64,000 nt of DNA. Origin: Polaromonas sp. (GTDB lineage: Bacteria; Pseudomonadota; Gammaproteobacteria; Burkholderiales; Burkholderiaceae_C). Position numbers and translations under genes: made by a program. Each line of letters opens with the position of its first letter. Position 1 is the stretch's first letter. Under the pieces are notes generated by a model. The model saw only the letters and a program-made list of their open reading frames with translations, made no database searches and was not told the origin of the DNA. The stretch spans positions 252,305-316,304 of the forward strand of contig NZ_JABBPC010000036.1 in the NCBI RefSeq assembly GCF_012927485.1, read 5' to 3'. Positions 28,560 to 38,454 of the stretch are shown in pieces.

Positions 28560-28805
28560 ATGACCAGCGAAGAACTTCAAATCATTATTGCGGCAGGTCT
28601 GCCGTGCGAACACATTGATCTGTCGGGCGATGGTCGGCACTGGTATGCCACCATCGTCTCGAGCGCTTTTGAGGGCCAGCGCCGAATCCAGCGTCACCAG
28701 CAGGTGTACGCCACGCTGGGCGCGCGTATGCAGGCCGATGAAGTGCACGCCCTGTCTATGAAAACCTTCACGCCGGCCGAGTGGGCCGCCAACCAGGCTG
28801 AATAA
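28560..28805 (+). CDS. ibaG: BolA-family protein IbaG
   Basis: An 81-residue BolA-like protein. In related bacteria IbaG works with monothiol glutaredoxins in iron-sulfur handling and acid stress. Visible are [22 protein letters not shown], the BolA beta-turn, and [13 protein letters not shown], the helix with the conserved His. It lies immediately before murA, as ibaG (yrbA) does in E. coli. The ATG at 28560 is 17 bases after the permease stop. Confidence 0.9.
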   Translation: MTSEELQIIIAAGLPCEHIDLSGDGRHWYATIVSSAFEGQRRIQRHQQVYATLGARMQADEVHALSMKTFTPAEWAANQAE

Positions 28806-28810
28806 AAGAC

Positions 28811-30082
28811 ATGGACAAACTACGCATCAGGGGCGGCCGGTCGCTGGCCGGCACCGTCGACATTTCCGGGGCCAAGAACGCCGCGCTTCCGGAGCTGTGT
28901 GCCGCCTTGCTGACCGCAGAAGCCGTGACGCTGAAGAACGTTCCGCGCCTGCAAGATGTGGCCACCATGCTCAAGTTGATTCGCAATATGGGCGTGGCCG
29001 CTGATCGCAGCCTAATTGAGCCCAGCACCGTCACTATCAACGCGGGTGAATTGAACTCACCCGAAGCGCCTTACGAATTGGTAAAAACCATGCGCGCTTC
29101 TGTTTTGGCGCTCGGTCCGCTGCTTGCGCGCTTCGGCAAAGCCCGGGTGTCGCTGCCCGGCGGCTGCGCGATCGGCTCGCGGCCCGTGGACCAACACATC
29201 AGGGGCTTGCAAGCGATGGGGGCCGAGATCGCGGTCGAGCACGGGTACATGCTGGCCAAATTTCCGGCGGGCCGGAGCCGTCTGAAGGGCGCGAACATCA
29301 CGACCGACATGGTCACTGTGACGGGCACTGAAAACTTCCTGATGGCGGCTAGCCTGGCCGAGGGCGAAACCATTCTCGAAAATGCGGCGCAGGAGCCCGA
29401 GATTGGCGATTTGGCCGCGATGCTCATCAAGATGGGGGCAAACATTGAAGGTCACGGCACACGTCGTATCCGCATTAACGGCGTAGATCGCCTTCACGGC
29501 TGCACCCATCAGGTGGTAGCAGACCGCATAGAAACCGGCACCTTCCTGTGCGCAGTCGCAGCCGCTGGCGGCGACGTCATCCTGAAGCATGGGCGAGCTG
29601 ATCACCTTGACGCAGTGATCGACAAACTGCGCGAGGCAGGGGCTACTGTGACGGCGGGCGATGGTTTTATCCGCATCCGGGCCCAAGGCCGCCTCAAGGC
29701 GCAGTCTTTCCGCACCACCGAATACCCCGGTTTTCCGACCGATATGCAAGCGCAGTTCATGGCCTTGAACGCCATTGCGCAGGGCACCAGCACCGTGACG
29801 GAGACGATTTTTGAAAACCGCTTCATGCACGTTAATGAGATGGTCCGGCTGGGCGCAAAGATTCAGATCGAAGGCAAGGTCGCGGTGATCGAAGGCGTCG
29901 AAAAATTCTCTGGCGCCACTGTGATGGCCACCGATTTGCGCGCCTCTGCCAGCCTGGTGATTGCCGGGCTGGTCGCTCAAGGCGAAACCGTGATAGACCG
30001 CATTTACCATCTTGATCGGGGCTACGACCGGATGGAGGCCAAGCTGCGCGGCCTGGGCGCTGATATTGAGCGAGTGAAATGA
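28811..30082 (+). CDS. murA: UDP-N-acetylglucosamine 1-carboxyvinyltransferase
   Basis: MurA transfers enolpyruvate from PEP to UDP-GlcNAc, the first committed step of peptidoglycan synthesis. The 423-residue protein begins with [13 protein letters not shown] and the substrate-binding [16 protein letters not shown]. The catalytic Cys is present as C119 in [14 protein letters not shown], so there is no intrinsic sign of fosfomycin resistance by Cys-to-Asp change. The stop codon overlaps a small downstream frame (see 30079). Confidence 0.98.
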   Translation: MDKLRIRGGRSLAGTVDISGAKNAALPELCAALLTAEAVTLKNVPRLQDVATMLKLIRNMGVAADRSLIEPSTVTINAGELNSPEAPYELVKTMRASVLALGPLLARFGKARVSLPGGCAIGSRPVDQHIRGLQAMGAEIAVEHGYMLAKFPAGRSRLKGANITTDMVTVTGTENFLMAASLAEGETILENAAQEPEIGDLAAMLIKMGANIEGHGTRRIRINGVDRLHGCTHQVVADRIETGTFLCAVAAAGGDVILKHGRADHLDAVIDKLREAGATVTAGDGFIRIRAQGRLKAQSFRTTEYPGFPTDMQAQFMALNAIAQGTSTVTETIFENRFMHVNEMVRLGAKIQIEGKVAVIEGVEKFSGATVMATDLRASASLVIAGLVAQGETVIDRIYHLDRGYDRMEAKLRGLGADIERVK

Positions 30083-30171
30083 CTACCGACGCTTATCGCA
30101 TCGTGCGCCGCACCGCCTGTGTTCGCTTTGTTGCATCCATCTCGCTGGCATTTCTGGAGAGGCTATTTTGA
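30079..30171 (+). CDS. Possible 30-residue leader peptide between murA and hisG
   Basis: An ATG overlapping the murA stop (ATGA at 30079-30082) opens a 30-codon frame that closes with a TGA at 30169-30171, overlapping the hisG TTG start (30168-30170). It begins [15 protein letters not shown] and ends FLERLF. It contains no histidine, so it is not a classical his attenuator. It fills the 85-bp gap exactly and could couple translation from murA to hisG. It may also be chance: the frame is short and I recognise no homologue. Confidence 0.35.
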   Translation: MTTDAYRIVRRTACVRFVASISLAFLERLF

Positions 30172-30806
30172 TTACGCTCGCCCTGTCTAAAGGACGGATC
30201 TTTGACGACATTTTGCCGCTGCTCAAGAGCGCAGGCATCGAAGTGCTCGACGATCCGGAAAAATCTCGCAAGTTAATCCTCGATACCAATCAGCCGGATT
30301 TACGTGTAGTCCTGGTTCGTGCCACCGATGTTCCGACCTATGTTCAATACGGGGGCGCCGATTTGGGTGTTGTCGGCAAGGACACGTTGCTTGAATCCGG
30401 CAGTCAGGGTTTATATCAGCCGCTGGATCTGCGAATCGCGAAGTGCCGCATTAGTGTGGCGGTACGCCAGGGGTTTGATTACGCCGCCGCCGTGAAACAG
30501 GGGTCTCGTTTGAAAGTGGCGACCAAGTACGTCGCCATTGCCCGGGATTTTTTCGCCACAAAAGGCGTTCACGTCGATTTAATCAAGCTCTACGGCAGCA
30601 TGGAGCTGGCACCGCTCACGGGACTGGCTGATGCAATCGTTGACCTGGTTTCGACAGGCAACACGCTCAAGGCCAACCATTTGGTGGAGGTCGAGCGCAT
30701 CATGGAGATCAGTTCCCACCTGGTCGTTAACCAGACTGCGCTCAAACTTAATCAGGCGCCCCTGCGCAAACTCATTGATGCTTTTTCCTTGGCAGTTGCC
30801 CAATAA
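30168..30806 (+). CDS. hisG: ATP phosphoribosyltransferase, short form
   Basis: HisG condenses ATP and PRPP, the first step of histidine synthesis. The 212-residue product starts at TTG 30168 ([14 protein letters not shown]) with GGAGAGG upstream. It is the short form lacking the C-terminal regulatory domain, which in other bacteria needs HisZ for activity and histidine feedback. HisZ is not in this window. [14 protein letters not shown] and the PRPP-binding [12 protein letters not shown] loop are visible. Confidence 0.95.
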   Translation: MITLALSKGRIFDDILPLLKSAGIEVLDDPEKSRKLILDTNQPDLRVVLVRATDVPTYVQYGGADLGVVGKDTLLESGSQGLYQPLDLRIAKCRISVAVRQGFDYAAAVKQGSRLKVATKYVAIARDFFATKGVHVDLIKLYGSMELAPLTGLADAIVDLVSTGNTLKANHLVEVERIMEISSHLVVNQTALKLNQAPLRKLIDAFSLAVAQ

Positions 30807-30821
30807 CTCATCACTCCTAAT

Positions 30822-30838
30822 GCTATGAATTTAGTAGC
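30822..30838 (+). repeat. Short palindromic repeat, copy D, containing the hisD start codon
   Basis: GCTAT (30822-30826), seven bases, then GTAGC (30834-30838), continuing as TTCTCCTG. It has the same spacing and orientation rule as the other copies but one arm base is changed. The hisD ATG (30825-30827) lies inside the left arm and the first five codons are read through the repeat. Confidence 0.45.
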
Positions 30839-32168
30839 TTCTCCTGTCCGCCTGTCAACTGCAACGAGCACTTTTGATGCTGAGCTCAAAGCGCGGCTGC
30901 ATTGGTCTGCGGATACCGATGCAGCGATCGAACAACGGGTTGCCGAGATTTTGGCCGACGTGGAACAACGCGGCGATGCGGCGGTGCTGGAATACAGCGC
31001 CCGCTTCGATGGCTTGAACGCTGCCTCGGTGAGCGCGCTGGAACTCACGCAAGCTGAATTGAAAGTCGCTTTCGAGACCATTCCAGCGGCTCAGCGGGGC
31101 GCTTTGCAGCAGGCCGCCGGGCGTGTCCGCAGCTACCATGAGGCGCAGAAAAAGGCCAATGGCGAAAGTTGGAGCTACCGCGACGAAGACGGCACGCTGC
31201 TGGGCCAGAAGGTCACGCCGCTGGACCGGGTCGGCATTTATGTGCCCGGGGGCAAGGCAGCCTACCCCTCAACGGTGCTGATGAATGCCATCCCCGCCCA
31301 TGTCGCCGGCGTGGCTGAAATTATCATGGTGGTGCCGACGCCGAAGGGCGAAAAAAATGCGTTGGTACTGGCTGCCGCGTACATCGCTGGGGTGACCCGG
31401 GTTTTCACCATTGGCGGTGCGCAAGCCGTGGCCGCACTGGCCTACGGAACCGCCACCATTTCTGCCGTGGACAAAATTACCGGTCCCGGCAACGCCTATG
31501 TGGCGGCCGCCAAGCGCCGCGTGTTTGGCATGGTAGGCATCGACATGATTGCCGGACCGTCCGAGATTTTGGTGTTGGCAGATGGCAGTACGCCCGCCGA
31601 CTGGGTGGCGATGGACTTGTTCAGTCAAGCCGAGCACGATGAGCTGGCGCAAAGCATTCTGCTGTGCCCAGACTCCGCCTATATTGAGCAGGTGCAGGCT
31701 GCAATCAATCGCCTGCTGCCTTCCATGCCGCGTGCCGACATTATTGCCAAGTCCCTGAATGATCGGGGCGCGCTGATCCACACGCGCAGCATGGAAGAGG
31801 CCTGCGAGATCAGCAACCGCATTGCACCGGAGCATCTGGAAGTTTCAAGCAACGACCCACACCGCTGGGAGCCACTCCTGAAACACGCCGGCGCTATTTT
31901 TCTGGGTGCCTACACCAGCGAAAGCCTGGGTGACTATTGCGCTGGCCCCAACCATGTCTTGCCCACCAGCGGCACCGCGCGCTTCTCCAGTCCGCTGGGC
32001 GTGTATGACTTTCAAAAACGTTCCAGCTTGATCGAGGTTAGCGAGGCCGGTGCCCAGACCCTAGGAAAAATTGCCGCTGAACTTGCTTATGGCGAAGGCT
32101 TGCAGGCGCATGCCCGCGCGGCAGAGATGCGTATGCAGCCTGTTCCTGATAGGAGGGTGAACAAATGA
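30825..32168 (+). CDS. hisD: Histidinol dehydrogenase
   Basis: HisD oxidises L-histidinol to L-histidine in two NAD-dependent steps, the end of the pathway. The 447-residue protein has [46 protein letters not shown], the zinc-site SQAEHDE and RIAPEHLEV. The first residues (MNLVAS) are encoded by a palindromic repeat, and no better start is seen. The hisG-hisD gap is 18 bp. The stop overlaps the hisC ATG. Confidence 0.97.
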   Translation: MNLVASPVRLSTATSTFDAELKARLHWSADTDAAIEQRVAEILADVEQRGDAAVLEYSARFDGLNAASVSALELTQAELKVAFETIPAAQRGALQQAAGRVRSYHEAQKKANGESWSYRDEDGTLLGQKVTPLDRVGIYVPGGKAAYPSTVLMNAIPAHVAGVAEIIMVVPTPKGEKNALVLAAAYIAGVTRVFTIGGAQAVAALAYGTATISAVDKITGPGNAYVAAAKRRVFGMVGIDMIAGPSEILVLADGSTPADWVAMDLFSQAEHDELAQSILLCPDSAYIEQVQAAINRLLPSMPRADIIAKSLNDRGALIHTRSMEEACEISNRIAPEHLEVSSNDPHRWEPLLKHAGAIFLGAYTSESLGDYCAGPNHVLPTSGTARFSSPLGVYDFQKRSSLIEVSEAGAQTLGKIAAELAYGEGLQAHARAAEMRMQPVPDRRVNK

Positions 32169-33274
32169 CGGTGCTCGATTCCCCGCTTGATCCGAAACTC
32201 AAAAAATTAATTCGCCAGGATGTTCAGTCCATGCAGGCGTACGCCATTCAGGATTCGGCTGGCATGGTCAAGCTCGACGCGATGGAAAACCCCCATAGTT
32301 TGCCGGCGGCTTTGCAGGCGCATTTGGGGCAGCGACTCGGTGCGCTCGCACTGAACCGTTATCCGGATGGGCGCATCAATGACTTGCGCGATGCCTTAGC
32401 AAAGTATGCCGAGATGCCCGAGGGCTTTGATCTCATGCTGGGCAATGGCTCGGACGAACTGATTTCGCTGCTCGCGATGGCCTGCGATGTTGAAGGCGGC
32501 GCCATCCTCGCGCCGGTGCCCGGCTTTGTGATGTACGGCATGAGCGCAAAGCTGCAAGGCCTGAAGTTTTTCGGCGTGCCGCTGACGGCCGACTTTGAGC
32601 TCGACGAAGCGGCGATGCTGTCCGCCATTGCCCAGCACAAGCCGTCCGTTACCTACTTGGCCTACCCGAACAATCCCACGGCCAACCTGTGGGACGACAC
32701 AGTGATCGAGAAAATCATTAACGCCGTCGGCTTGCAAGGCGGCCTGGTCGTGATGGACGAGGCCTACCAACCGTTTTCGAGCAAGAGTTATATCGACCGG
32801 ATTGCCAAACACCGGCATGTGCTGCTGCTGCGCACCCTGAGCAAGTTCGGGCTGGCCGGTGTACGCCTTGGCTATTTGATGGGGCCGAAAGCCCTGATTG
32901 CCGAGGTCGACAAGGTGCGGCCGCCGTACAACATCAGCGTGCTCAATTACGAGTGCGCCCTCTTTGCGCTGGAGCACCAGGACGTGTTTGCGAGCCAAGC
33001 GCAGGAGCTTGTCGCTCAGCGCACCATGCTGCTCGAAGCGCTGGGCGCCATGAAGGGAGTCAAAGCCTGGAAAAGCGACGCCAATATGATCCTGGTGCGC
33101 ATCTTGGGCAACGGTGATCGGGCTACCCCAACCTTTGAAGGCATGCGCGAACGTAAGGTGCTGGTCAAAAACGTTTCTAAAATGCATTCATTGCTCGACA
33201 ATTGTTTGCGACTGACAGTGGGTACTGTCCAAGAAAATTTGGCCATGCTATTTGCCCTTGAAGAATCACTATGA
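32165..33274 (+). CDS. hisC: Histidinol-phosphate aminotransferase
   Basis: HisC is the PLP enzyme that transaminates imidazole acetol phosphate to histidinol phosphate. The 369-residue protein shows the class I/II fold: [36 protein letters not shown], and the PLP Lys in [17 protein letters not shown]. It overlaps hisD (ATGA) and hisB (ATGA), so it is tightly coupled within the operon. Confidence 0.96.
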   Translation: MTVLDSPLDPKLKKLIRQDVQSMQAYAIQDSAGMVKLDAMENPHSLPAALQAHLGQRLGALALNRYPDGRINDLRDALAKYAEMPEGFDLMLGNGSDELISLLAMACDVEGGAILAPVPGFVMYGMSAKLQGLKFFGVPLTADFELDEAAMLSAIAQHKPSVTYLAYPNNPTANLWDDTVIEKIINAVGLQGGLVVMDEAYQPFSSKSYIDRIAKHRHVLLLRTLSKFGLAGVRLGYLMGPKALIAEVDKVRPPYNISVLNYECALFALEHQDVFASQAQELVAQRTMLLEALGAMKGVKAWKSDANMILVRILGNGDRATPTFEGMRERKVLVKNVSKMHSLLDNCLRLTVGTVQENLAMLFALEESL

Positions 33275-33891
33275 CGACTCTTATTCCTGTCCTTTCCAAG
33301 GCTCCGCGTACCGCAGAGGTCTCGCGCAACACTGCCGAGACTAAAATCACCGTCAAGCTCAATCTGGACGGAACGGGCCTTGCCAAACTGTCAACGGGCA
33401 TTGGATTTTTTGATCACATGCTGGATCAGATCGCCCGCCATGGCCTGATCGATCTGGACATTCATGCCGAAGGGGACCTGCATATCGACGGTCACCACAC
33501 AGTAGAAGATGTTGGCATTACTTTCGGGCAGGCCGTGGCCAAAGCCGTTGGCGACAAAAAAGGCCTGCGCCGCTACGGTCACGCCTATGTGCCGCTTGAC
33601 GAGGCGCTGTCTCGCGTCGTGGTGGATTTCTCTGGTCGTCCCGGCCTGAGCATGCAGGTGCCGTTCAAGAGCGGCATGATCGGCACGTTTGATAGTCAGC
33701 TCGCCTATGAATTCTTCCATGGCTTTGTCAACCATGCTTTTGTGACGCTGCACATTGACAACCTGAAAGGCGAAAATGCTCACCACCAGGCGGAAACGGT
33801 GTTCAAGGCCTTTGCTAGAGCCCTGCGCATGGCACTGGAAATTGATCCGCGTGCGGCGGGCGTGATTCCTTCGACCAAGGGCTCGCTGTAA
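33271..33891 (+). CDS. hisB: Imidazoleglycerol-phosphate dehydratase
   Basis: HisB dehydrates imidazole glycerol phosphate. The 206-residue product is the single-function form, without the histidinol-phosphatase domain found in enterobacteria. The two metal-binding repeats are visible: [13 protein letters not shown] and [13 protein letters not shown], then [14 protein letters not shown] and [15 protein letters not shown] 132-bp gap with a palindromic repeat separates it from hisH. Confidence 0.97.
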   Translation: MTTLIPVLSKAPRTAEVSRNTAETKITVKLNLDGTGLAKLSTGIGFFDHMLDQIARHGLIDLDIHAEGDLHIDGHHTVEDVGITFGQAVAKAVGDKKGLRRYGHAYVPLDEALSRVVVDFSGRPGLSMQVPFKSGMIGTFDSQLAYEFFHGFVNHAFVTLHIDNLKGENAHHQAETVFKAFARALRMALEIDPRAAGVIPSTKGSL

Positions 33892-33975
33892 AAGCCGCAA
33901 ATAAGAAATGATCGCGCGATGCCTTTTGGTCCGGTCTATTTAACAGCTAAGTCTTTCGTAAACCGGGCCTAGTGG

Positions 33976-33992
33976 GCTATTAAAATAATAGC
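33976..33992 (-). repeat. Short palindromic repeat, copy C (GCTATT-N5-AATAGC)
   Basis: GCTATT and AATAGC form a 6-bp stem with a 5-base loop in the hisB-hisH gap. A run of seven T at 33998-34004 follows after a few bases, so it could act as a weak terminator or pause on the plus strand. On the minus strand it reads TTGCTATTATTTTAATAGC, closest to the common form of the repeat. Confidence 0.65.
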
Positions 33993-34023
33993 AAGTATTT
34001 TTTTATTCCTCTTTTTCCGTTGA

Positions 34024-34701
34024 ATGGCTAATTTAAAAACAGTTGCGGTGGTTGATTACGGTTCGGGCAATCTGCGCTCGGTGTCGCAAGCCGTTCAGCG
34101 GGTGGCGCAAGGCAGCGGCTACGAAGTGGTGGTCACTTCGCGCCCGCAAGACGTGCTGAGCGCTGACCGCGTGGTGCTCCCAGGCCAAGGCGCCATGCAC
34201 GACTGTATGCGCGCCCTCGCCGAATCGGGGCTGCAAGAGGCTGTGCTGCATGCAGCAGCGCACAAACCGCTGTTTGGGGTGTGCGTCGGCATGCAGATGC
34301 TGCTGGACACCAGCCACGAGGGGGCTTCGGCATCGGGAACGCCCGGTTTGGGGCTGATCCATGGCGACGTCGTTAAATTCGATCTGGCGGGAAGAATCCA
34401 GCCAGATGGCAGCCGCTACAAGGTGCCGCAAATGGGCTGGAACCAGGTTTACCAGACCTTGTCGGCCGGTTCACCGCATCCCCTATGGGCGGGAGTACCT
34501 GACGGAGCCTATTTCTATTTCGTCCATAGTTTTTACGCCCGCCCGTCTGATGCGCGCCACATTGCCGGCCAAGTGGACTACGGCGCGCGCTTTGCCGCAG
34601 CGATTGCACGCGATAATATTTTTGCGACCCAGTTCCACCCTGAGAAAAGTGCCGACCATGGACTGGCCCTGTATCGTAATTTCCTGCATTGGACGCCCTG
34701 A
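34024..34701 (+). CDS. hisH: Imidazole glycerol phosphate synthase glutaminase subunit
   Basis: HisH releases ammonia from glutamine and channels it to HisF. The 225-residue class I amidotransferase has the nucleophile C87 in [11 protein letters not shown] and the His/Glu pair in TQFHPEKS. The oxyanion-strand motif is GQGAMHDCM. The last strand HFVHSFYA is typical of HisH. Confidence 0.97.
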   Translation: MANLKTVAVVDYGSGNLRSVSQAVQRVAQGSGYEVVVTSRPQDVLSADRVVLPGQGAMHDCMRALAESGLQEAVLHAAAHKPLFGVCVGMQMLLDTSHEGASASGTPGLGLIHGDVVKFDLAGRIQPDGSRYKVPQMGWNQVYQTLSAGSPHPLWAGVPDGAYFYFVHSFYARPSDARHIAGQVDYGARFAAAIARDNIFATQFHPEKSADHGLALYRNFLHWTP

Positions 34702-34784
34702 ATCCTGGACCTGGCCGATTGCACCCCGAGGACCCAGGGGGAATCGTTTTTTAACCTTCTTACTTGTTTCCTTTTTACCCCAAC

Positions 34785-35525
34785 ATGCTACTCATTCCCG
34801 CGATTGACTTGAAAGATGGTCACTGCGTTCGCCTCAAACAGGGCGACATGGATCAATCCACGATTTTCAGCGAAGATCCGGCCGCCATGGCGCGTAGCTG
34901 GGTTAGTAAAGGTGCCCGCCGCCTGCACTTAGTGGATCTGAACGGCGCGTTTGCGGGTAAGCCCAAGAACGAACTCGCCATCAAGCGCATCCTCGCGGAA
35001 GTGGGCAACGAAATTGATGTCCAGCTGGGCGGCGGCATTCGCGATCTGGACACCATAGAGCGTTATCTGGACGCCGGCCTGCGCTACGTCATTATCGGCA
35101 CCGCCGCGGTGAAAAATCCGGGTTTTCTGCAGGACGCCTGCACCGCTTTCGGCGGTCACATCATCGTCGGGCTGGATGCCAAAGACGGCAAAGTCGCCAC
35201 CGACGGCTGGAGCAAGCTTACCGGCCACGAAGTGGTGGATTTGGGCAAAAAGTTTCAAGACTACGGCGTCGAATCCATTATTTACACGGACATTGGCCGC
35301 GACGGCATGCTGAGTGGCATCAATATTGAAGCCACCGTCAAACTTGCACAGGCGCTGACGATTCCAGTCATCGCTTCGGGAGGCCTGTCGAACATGGCCG
35401 ATATCGAAGCGTTGTGCGCGGTTGAAGATGAAGGCGTGGAAGGTGTCATCTGCGGCCGCTCGATTTACAGCGGTGATCTGAATTTTGAAGCGGCTCAGAC
35501 GCGCGCCGACGAGCTCAACGGCTAA
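34785..35525 (+). CDS. hisA: ProFAR isomerase
   Basis: HisA isomerises ProFAR to PRFAR, a (beta-alpha)8-barrel reaction. The ATG at 34785 ([20 protein letters not shown]) gives 246 residues. The catalytic Asp is in PAIDLK, and the second Asp and phosphate loop are in [12 protein letters not shown]. The C-terminal phosphate-binding segment is [13 protein letters not shown]. It is paralogous to hisF, which follows after 30 bp. Confidence 0.97.
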   Translation: MLLIPAIDLKDGHCVRLKQGDMDQSTIFSEDPAAMARSWVSKGARRLHLVDLNGAFAGKPKNELAIKRILAEVGNEIDVQLGGGIRDLDTIERYLDAGLRYVIIGTAAVKNPGFLQDACTAFGGHIIVGLDAKDGKVATDGWSKLTGHEVVDLGKKFQDYGVESIIYTDIGRDGMLSGINIEATVKLAQALTIPVIASGGLSNMADIEALCAVEDEGVEGVICGRSIYSGDLNFEAAQTRADELNG

Positions 35526-35555
35526 TCGTTCGCCCGATCCGTAACCATTTTCAGC

Positions 35556-36335
35556 ATGCTCGCCAAACGCATCATCCCCTGCCTTGACGTGACCGGTGGT
35601 CGCGTCGTAAAAGGCGTTAATTTTGTCGAACTGCGTGACGCTGGCGACCCGGTTGAAATTGCCGCCCGCTACAACGACCAGGGTGCTGACGAACTTACTT
35701 TTCTGGACATCACTGCCACCAGCGACGGCCGCGACCTTATCTTGCACATCATCGAAGCAGTGGCTTCCCAGGTGTTTATTCCTCTGACGGTCGGTGGTGG
35801 GGTGCGCACAGTTGACGACGTGCGCCGCCTGCTCAATGCCGGGGCGGATAAGACGAGCTTTAATTCCGCCGCGATTGCCAACCCGCAGGTGATCGAGGAT
35901 GCCTCCAATAAATACGGTGCCCAGTGCATCGTGGTCGCCATTGACGCGAAGCGCCGCAGCGAAGAAGACGCCAAAACGCGTGGCCCGGGCTGGGATGTAT
36001 ACAGCCATGGTGGCCGCAAAAACACCGGGCTCGACGCCGTTGCCTGGGCCATTGAGATGGCGCGGCGCGGTGCGGGCGAGATTTTGCTGACCAGCATGGA
36101 CCGCGACGGCACCAAATCGGGCTTTGACCTGGCGCTAACCCGCGCGGTAAGCGACGCCGTCAGTGTGCCGGTGATTGCGTCGGGCGGGGTCGGCAACCTC
36201 GATCATCTGGCCGACGGCGTGCAAATCGGCCATGCCGATGCGGTGCTGGCGGCGAGTATTTTTCATTATGGTGAGTACACCATACTGCAGGCCAAGCAGC
36301 GCCTGGCCGAGCGCGGTATTCCGGTCCGGCTCTAA
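35556..36335 (+). CDS. hisF: Imidazole glycerol phosphate synthase cyclase subunit
   Basis: HisF uses ammonia from HisH to close the imidazole ring, giving IGP and AICAR. The 259-residue barrel has the catalytic Asp in [14 protein letters not shown] and the second one in [24 protein letters not shown] and the closing [13 protein letters not shown] are typical. An 85-bp gap leads to hisI. Confidence 0.97.
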   Translation: MLAKRIIPCLDVTGGRVVKGVNFVELRDAGDPVEIAARYNDQGADELTFLDITATSDGRDLILHIIEAVASQVFIPLTVGGGVRTVDDVRRLLNAGADKTSFNSAAIANPQVIEDASNKYGAQCIVVAIDAKRRSEEDAKTRGPGWDVYSHGGRKNTGLDAVAWAIEMARRGAGEILLTSMDRDGTKSGFDLALTRAVSDAVSVPVIASGGVGNLDHLADGVQIGHADAVLAASIFHYGEYTILQAKQRLAERGIPVRL

Positions 36336-36420
36336 CCTTCAAGCATTTTTTGGGCACCTTGGGCGGGAGGGTTGGGCATAACGCAAGGCGGCCGCCCGAC
36401 AATCGCGGACAATATAAATC

Positions 36421-36810
36421 ATGAATTGGTTAGACAACATTCGTTGGGACGACAAGGGCTTGATCCCGGTCATCGCGCAGGAAGCTTCCAGCGGCGATGT
36501 GCTCATGTTTGCGTGGATGAACCGTGAGGCGCTGCAAAAAACCGCCGAGCTGGGCCATGCGGTGTATTTCAGCCGATCGCGCGGACGCTTGTGGCACAAG
36601 GGCGAAGAGTCAGGTCACATTCAGACGGTGCATGAAATTCGGCTCGACTGTGACAACGACGTGATCCTGCTCAAGGTAACGCAACTCGGCCACGAGCCTG
36701 GAATTGCCTGCCACACCGGCCGCCACAGTTGTTTTTTCAGCCTTTACAAAGACGGCGAGTGGGTCGTCACCGAGCCGGTCTTGAAAGACCCCGCCAGCAT
36801 CTACAAATAG
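36421..36810 (+). CDS. hisI: Phosphoribosyl-AMP cyclohydrolase
   Basis: HisI opens the adenine ring of PR-AMP, the third step. The 129-residue protein is separate from HisE. Metal-binding residues are in [13 protein letters not shown] and [10 protein letters not shown], and the start [16 protein letters not shown] is typical. TATAAAT lies only a few bases before the ATG. Confidence 0.96.
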   Translation: MNWLDNIRWDDKGLIPVIAQEASSGDVLMFAWMNREALQKTAELGHAVYFSRSRGRLWHKGEESGHIQTVHEIRLDCDNDVILLKVTQLGHEPGIACHTGRHSCFFSLYKDGEWVVTEPVLKDPASIYK

Positions 36811-36826
36811 CCTGAACTGAACCAAT

Positions 36827-37231
36827 ATGTCTTCTAACGACACCCTCCAGCGCCTGGCGCAAATTATTGAAAGCCGCCTGCCAGCCCAAGGCGGCGACCC
36901 GGATAAAAGTTATGTCGCGCGTCTGTTGCAGAAGGGCCCGGACGCTTTCCTGAAAAAGATTGGCGAAGAAGCCACTGAAACCGTAATGGCCGCCAAGGAC
37001 CTCGACTACAGCGGCGATACGGTCGAGATCAAAGCCGGGTTGAAGGCCAAGCTGGTTGGCGAGGTTGCTGATTTATGGTTTCATAGCCTGATCGCGCTGG
37101 TCCACTACGGATTGAGCCCCGCCGACGTGATGGTCGAGTTGGAGCGCCGCGAAGGCACCAGTGGGATTGAGGAAAAGGCGCTGCGCAAGGCGCAACATCG
37201 CGACGCAAGCGAGGCGGTCGGCAAGACTTGA
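36827..37231 (+). CDS. hisE: Phosphoribosyl-ATP pyrophosphatase
   Basis: HisE hydrolyses PR-ATP to PR-AMP, the second step. The 134-residue MazG-like helical protein has the metal-binding motif [15 protein letters not shown] and the later [17 protein letters not shown]. It is the last enzyme of the his operon here. Confidence 0.95.
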   Translation: MSSNDTLQRLAQIIESRLPAQGGDPDKSYVARLLQKGPDAFLKKIGEEATETVMAAKDLDYSGDTVEIKAGLKAKLVGEVADLWFHSLIALVHYGLSPADVMVELERREGTSGIEEKALRKAQHRDASEAVGKT

Positions 37232-37246
37232 ACCAAGGCATCAACC

Positions 37247-37597
37247 ATGGAAAATGATTTGGCCAACATCGACATCAAGAACTCTAACGATCGCACCGTG
37301 ATGCATGTGCTGTATGGCCTGCACACGCTGGCCTGGTTCAGTGGTGGTGTTTTTGCGGTGATAGCGCTCATCGTCAATTACATCCGCCGTGCAGACGAAT
37401 CTGACCCGCTGTATATCGATCACCACAGTTACATGATCCGCACCTTTTGGTGGACGCTGCTATGGCTGGTCCTGCTGTCGCCCTTATGGCTGTTGCTGAT
37501 GTTGCCGGGTGTGGTTGCTTACGGCATCGTCTGGTTATGGTATTTGTACCGCTGCGTGCGAGGCTGGATGCGCTTTAACAGCGACCGCTTTTCCTGA
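37247..37597 (+). CDS. Conserved small membrane protein, function unknown
   Basis: A 116-residue protein with three or so hydrophobic helices (about 20-45, 65-95), resembling the DUF4870-type membrane proteins. It starts 15 bp after hisE and precedes hinT, so it probably shares the his transcript. Aromatic-rich ends (WLWYLYRCVRGWMRF) look membrane-interfacial. I do not recognise a catalytic motif. Confidence 0.75.
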   Translation: MENDLANIDIKNSNDRTVMHVLYGLHTLAWFSGGVFAVIALIVNYIRRADESDPLYIDHHSYMIRTFWWTLLWLVLLSPLWLLLMLPGVVAYGIVWLWYLYRCVRGWMRFNSDRFS

Positions 37598-37647
37598 CCT
37601 GCACGTCGATTTCAGAAATAAGAATTCATAACAATCCTGGCCACCGC

Positions 37648-38007
37648 ATGAGTACTTCTGACAATTGCATTTTTTGCAAAATCGCTTCTGGCGCGATTCC
37701 TAGTAAAAAAGTGTACGAGGACGACGAGCTGTTCGCGTTTCATGACATCAAGCCCTGGGCGCCCGTACATTTTCTGATTATTCCCAAGATGCATATTCCC
37801 TCGATGGCGCAGGTCGGCCCTGAGCACGGGTCGCTGCTGGGGCGCATGATGGTGCTGGCGGCTCAATTGGCGTTGGAGCAGGGATGCAATCCTTATCCAG
37901 AGGGCGGTTTTCGCATTGTCGTCAATACTGGCACGGAAGGCGGGCAGGAAGTACATCACCTGCATTTTCATGTGATTGGCGGCGCCAGACCCTGGCTAAA
38001 AGGCTGA
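37648..38007 (+). CDS. hinT: HIT-family purine nucleoside phosphoramidase (HinT-like)
   Basis: A 119-residue histidine-triad protein that should hydrolyse AMP-linked phosphoramidates. The catalytic HxHxH motif is HHLHFHVIGG. The start has the CIFCKIASGAIPS motif typical of HinT. It lies between the his genes and tatABC, a common betaproteobacterial order. Confidence 0.93.
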   Translation: MSTSDNCIFCKIASGAIPSKKVYEDDELFAFHDIKPWAPVHFLIIPKMHIPSMAQVGPEHGSLLGRMMVLAAQLALEQGCNPYPEGGFRIVVNTGTEGGQEVHHLHFHVIGGARPWLKG

Positions 38008-38163
38008 CCGGTGTCGGGAGCTTGGGAACCCTTGGGGCGGCGAAGGTACTAACATCAACCTGCAATGCAGTGGGTGTACTCAGCGGTTCGTGCGCTGGGC
38101 CTTTAGAATCAAAGCATTCGCATGAGAATTCGCAAACCTGTATTTACAGATTAGGAGCAAAAC

Positions 38164-38406
38164 ATGGGTGGACTTTCCATTTGGCACTGGTTGATCGTGC
38201 TGTTAATCGTGGTGATGGTGTTTGGCACCAAAAAGCTCAAAAACATGGGCAGTGACTTGGGTGGCGCAGTCAAGGGTTTTAAAGAAGGCATGAAAGAAGG
38301 CGGGCAGCCCGCTGAAGACAAGCCCGCCAGTCAGGTCACCAATGCGCAGGCGCCTGATAAGGCTGACAAGACCACCATTGACGTCGAAGCGCGGCAAAAG
38401 CCGTAA
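38164..38406 (+). CDS. tatA: Sec-independent protein translocase subunit TatA
   Basis: TatA forms the transient pore of the twin-arginine translocase. The 80-residue protein has one N-terminal helix ([21 protein letters not shown]), the hinge [14 protein letters not shown] and an amphipathic helix [14 protein letters not shown]. The tail is charged. AGGAGC lies just before the ATG. The preceding 156-bp gap has a TAGAAT -10 at 38104-38109 but no clear -35. Confidence 0.95.
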   Translation: MGGLSIWHWLIVLLIVVMVFGTKKLKNMGSDLGGAVKGFKEGMKEGGQPAEDKPASQVTNAQAPDKADKTTIDVEARQKP

Positions 38407-38454
38407 TTCGAGACAGCTTGCCGCGTCTACAGCAACTTTAACGCCTCGCCTGTA

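Noticed and set aside
29057..30010. 317-codon minus-strand frame opposite murA
   Set aside because: It mirrors the codon bias of murA and has no motif of its own.
30083..30167. Histidine attenuator leader before hisG
   Set aside because: There is no run of His codons and no terminator/antiterminator pair in the gap.
34929..36008. 359-codon minus-strand frame opposite hisA and hisF
   Set aside because: Both plus-strand genes are clear enzymes with catalytic motifs; the antisense frame has no family features.
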